Positions 5,500-6,555 of a stretch of DNA of 6,555 nucleotides are shown piece after piece (the first letter of the stretch is position 1; every line of letters begins with the position of its first letter). The position numbers were made by a program, and so were the translations under genes. Below the pieces are notes generated by a model. The model was not told the DNA's origin and did no database searches. It saw only the letters and a list, made by a program, of their open reading frames with translations. This stretch comes from Acidobacteriota bacterium (GTDB lineage: Bacteria > Acidobacteriota > Vicinamibacteria > Vicinamibacterales > UBA2999): contig JADZBZ010000366.1 of the NCBI GenBank assembly GCA_020851835.1, positions 1-6,555 on the forward strand. The letters are read 5' to 3'.

Positions 5500-6555
5500 T
5501 TGAACTGCGTCGCGCGCTCGGGCGGTGGGACCTGACGGCCATCGGCGTGAACCAGGTCATCGGCAGCGCCATCTTCCTGCTGCCCGCCGACGTGGCACGG
5601 CTGGTGGGCCCGTGGGGTCCGCTGGCCTTCTTCGCCGTGGGAATCCTGTCGTTGTCGATCGCGCTGTGCTTTGCCGAGGTGAGCAGCCGATTCGACCGCA
5701 CCGGCGGCCCGTACCTTCCAGCGCGGGCGGCCTTCGGCCGCTTCGTCGGGTTCGAAATCGGCTGGATGATGTGGTTCACCCGCGTGTCGAGCCAGGCGTC
5801 GGTTGCCAACGGCCTGGCCCTGGCGCTGGCGTTCTACTGGCCCTCGCTGGCCGAAGGGCTGCAACGCAGCGCCCTCATTACCGTGGTGACGGTGGTGATC
5901 ACGTGGATCAACATTCGCGGGATCAAGCAGTCGTCGTGGGTGGTCAACCTGCTCACGGTCGGCAAGCTCCTGCCGCTAGGGCTGTTCATCGTGGTGGGCA
6001 TCTGGTTCGTGGACGGCGCGCGGTGGGCGACGATGCCACCGGTAACGCTGGGGCAGGCGGGCTCGGCGGCCCTGCTGCTGATCTTCGCCTATGGCGGGTA
6101 CGAGGTGACGGGCATTCTGGCCGGCGAGGCGAAAGACCCGCGACGCGACGTGCCGTTTGCGTTCGTCGTGACACTCGTCACCGTCGCCATCGTCATGACG
6201 CTGACCTCGGTGGTGGCCACGGGGGTTCTGCCGGCCATCGCCGAGTCGCGGACACCGCTGGCCGACGGCGCGGCGGTGTTCCTGGGCGTGGCGGGCGCGC
6301 TGCTGGTGTCGGTCGGCTCGTCGGTATCGATGGCCGGCAACAACATGGGGCAGATCCTCAACGGATCGCGCACGCTGTTTGCGCTGGCCGAGAACGGCGA
6401 CCTGCCGCGCTGGTTCGCGCGCGTGCATCCCACCTATCGCACGCCGGAGAACGCCATCCTGTTCACCGCCGTGCTGGCGCTGGCGCTCGCTCTCTCCGGA
6501 TCGTTCGTCTTCCTGGCCGCCGTCAGCGCCGTGGCGCGGCTGGTGATGTATCTGG
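5496..6555 (+). CDS. APC-superfamily amino-acid permease, 3' end beyond the window
   Basis: This inner-membrane transporter probably takes up amino acids or related amines. The visible 353 residues cover about the first two thirds to three quarters of a permease and run off the window end without a stop. Seen: helix 1 with the unwound motif GVNQVIGSAIF (17-27). The acidic motif CFAEVSSRFDRTGGPY follows at 58-73, and the helix 6 region FAYGGYEVTG with GEAKDPRRDVP lies at 197-220. Further on is a helix 8-like block ending GSRTLFALAENGDLP. Lys157 in the helix 5 segment (LLTVGKLLPLG) sits where ApcT has Lys158, which replaces the sodium ion, so proton coupling is plausible. The GTG start at 5496 is chosen because GTGA joins it to the stop of the fusion gene, residues 1-12 look like a normal cytoplasmic N-tail (ELRRALGRWDL), and no in-frame ATG occurs before residue 91. 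It is probably translated together with the nitrilase fusion. Confidence 0.92.
   Translation, partial: MIELRRALGRWDLTAIGVNQVIGSAIFLLPADVARLVGPWGPLAFFAVGILSLSIALCFAEVSSRFDRTGGPYLPARAAFGRFVGFEIGWMMWFTRVSSQASVANGLALALAFYWPSLAEGLQRSALITVVTVVITWINIRGIKQSSWVVNLLTVGKLLPLGLFIVVGIWFVDGARWATMPPVTLGQAGSAALLLIFAYGGYEVTGILAGEAKDPRRDVPFAFVVTLVTVAIVMTLTSVVATGVLPAIAESRTPLADGAAVFLGVAGALLVSVGSSVSMAGNNMGQILNGSRTLFALAENGDLPRWFARVHPTYRTPENAILFTAVLALALALSGSFVFLAAVSAVARLVMYL

Noticed and set aside
5361..6433. - strand frames antisense to the permease
   Set aside because: They are compositional shadows. The + strand frame is open throughout and carries the APC transporter motifs.

Overview
The window is a uniformly GC-rich, densely packed bacterial segment with six protein-coding genes, five on the + strand and one on the - strand. 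It has no RNA genes, transposons or CRISPR repeats that I can see. The style suggests a soil-type bacterium such as Acidobacteriota (Vicinamibacteria-like) or a relative: high GC in every third codon position, a secreted esterase of a kind common there, an SDR and a GcvT-like protein with no operon partners, and several starts where a -10 box sits almost directly against the ATG. That assignment is inference from style and remembered protein families. I could not run a database comparison.

Layout. 25-1659: exported alpha/beta-hydrolase (putative esterase). 1660-1775: spacer with a -10-like box, an 8-bp leader hairpin and a Shine-Dalgarno site. 1776-2471: short-chain dehydrogenase/reductase. 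2549-3745: stand-alone GcvT-family aminomethyltransferase, preceded by a perfect TATAAT only 7 nt from its ATG. 4101-3742 (- strand): small four-helix membrane protein whose stop codon shares the palindrome CTAG with the stop of the GcvT-like gene. 4102-4182: divergent promoter region. 4183-5499: nitrilase-family carbon-nitrogen hydrolase fused in frame to the extreme C-terminal end of a hybrid histidine kinase and its receiver domain. 5496-6555: APC-family amino-acid permease, cut by the window end and overlapping the fusion gene by 4 bp (GTGA).

The most unusual object is the nitrilase-receiver fusion. The enzyme half runs to its normal end (about residue 270). A stretch of about 23 residues then resembles the last strands of a HATPase domain (QHGG...VES..G..TAFRV). 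A linker follows, then a receiver domain with all its phosphorylation residues. The sensor, HisKA and ATP-binding parts of the presumed kinase are absent. The nitrilase also carries Met113 where a gap-free alignment to N-carbamoylputrescine amidases places the catalytic lysine. The protein is therefore either an enzyme turned into something else, a receiver-controlled amidase, or the scar of a large deletion (or of a misassembly). The translationally coupled permease suggests a transport-plus-amide-metabolism operon, but the substrate cannot be read from the sequence.

The esterase, SDR and GcvT-like genes share a strand but are separated by 116 and 77 bp, each with its own promoter-like box. 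They look like independent units rather than one pathway.
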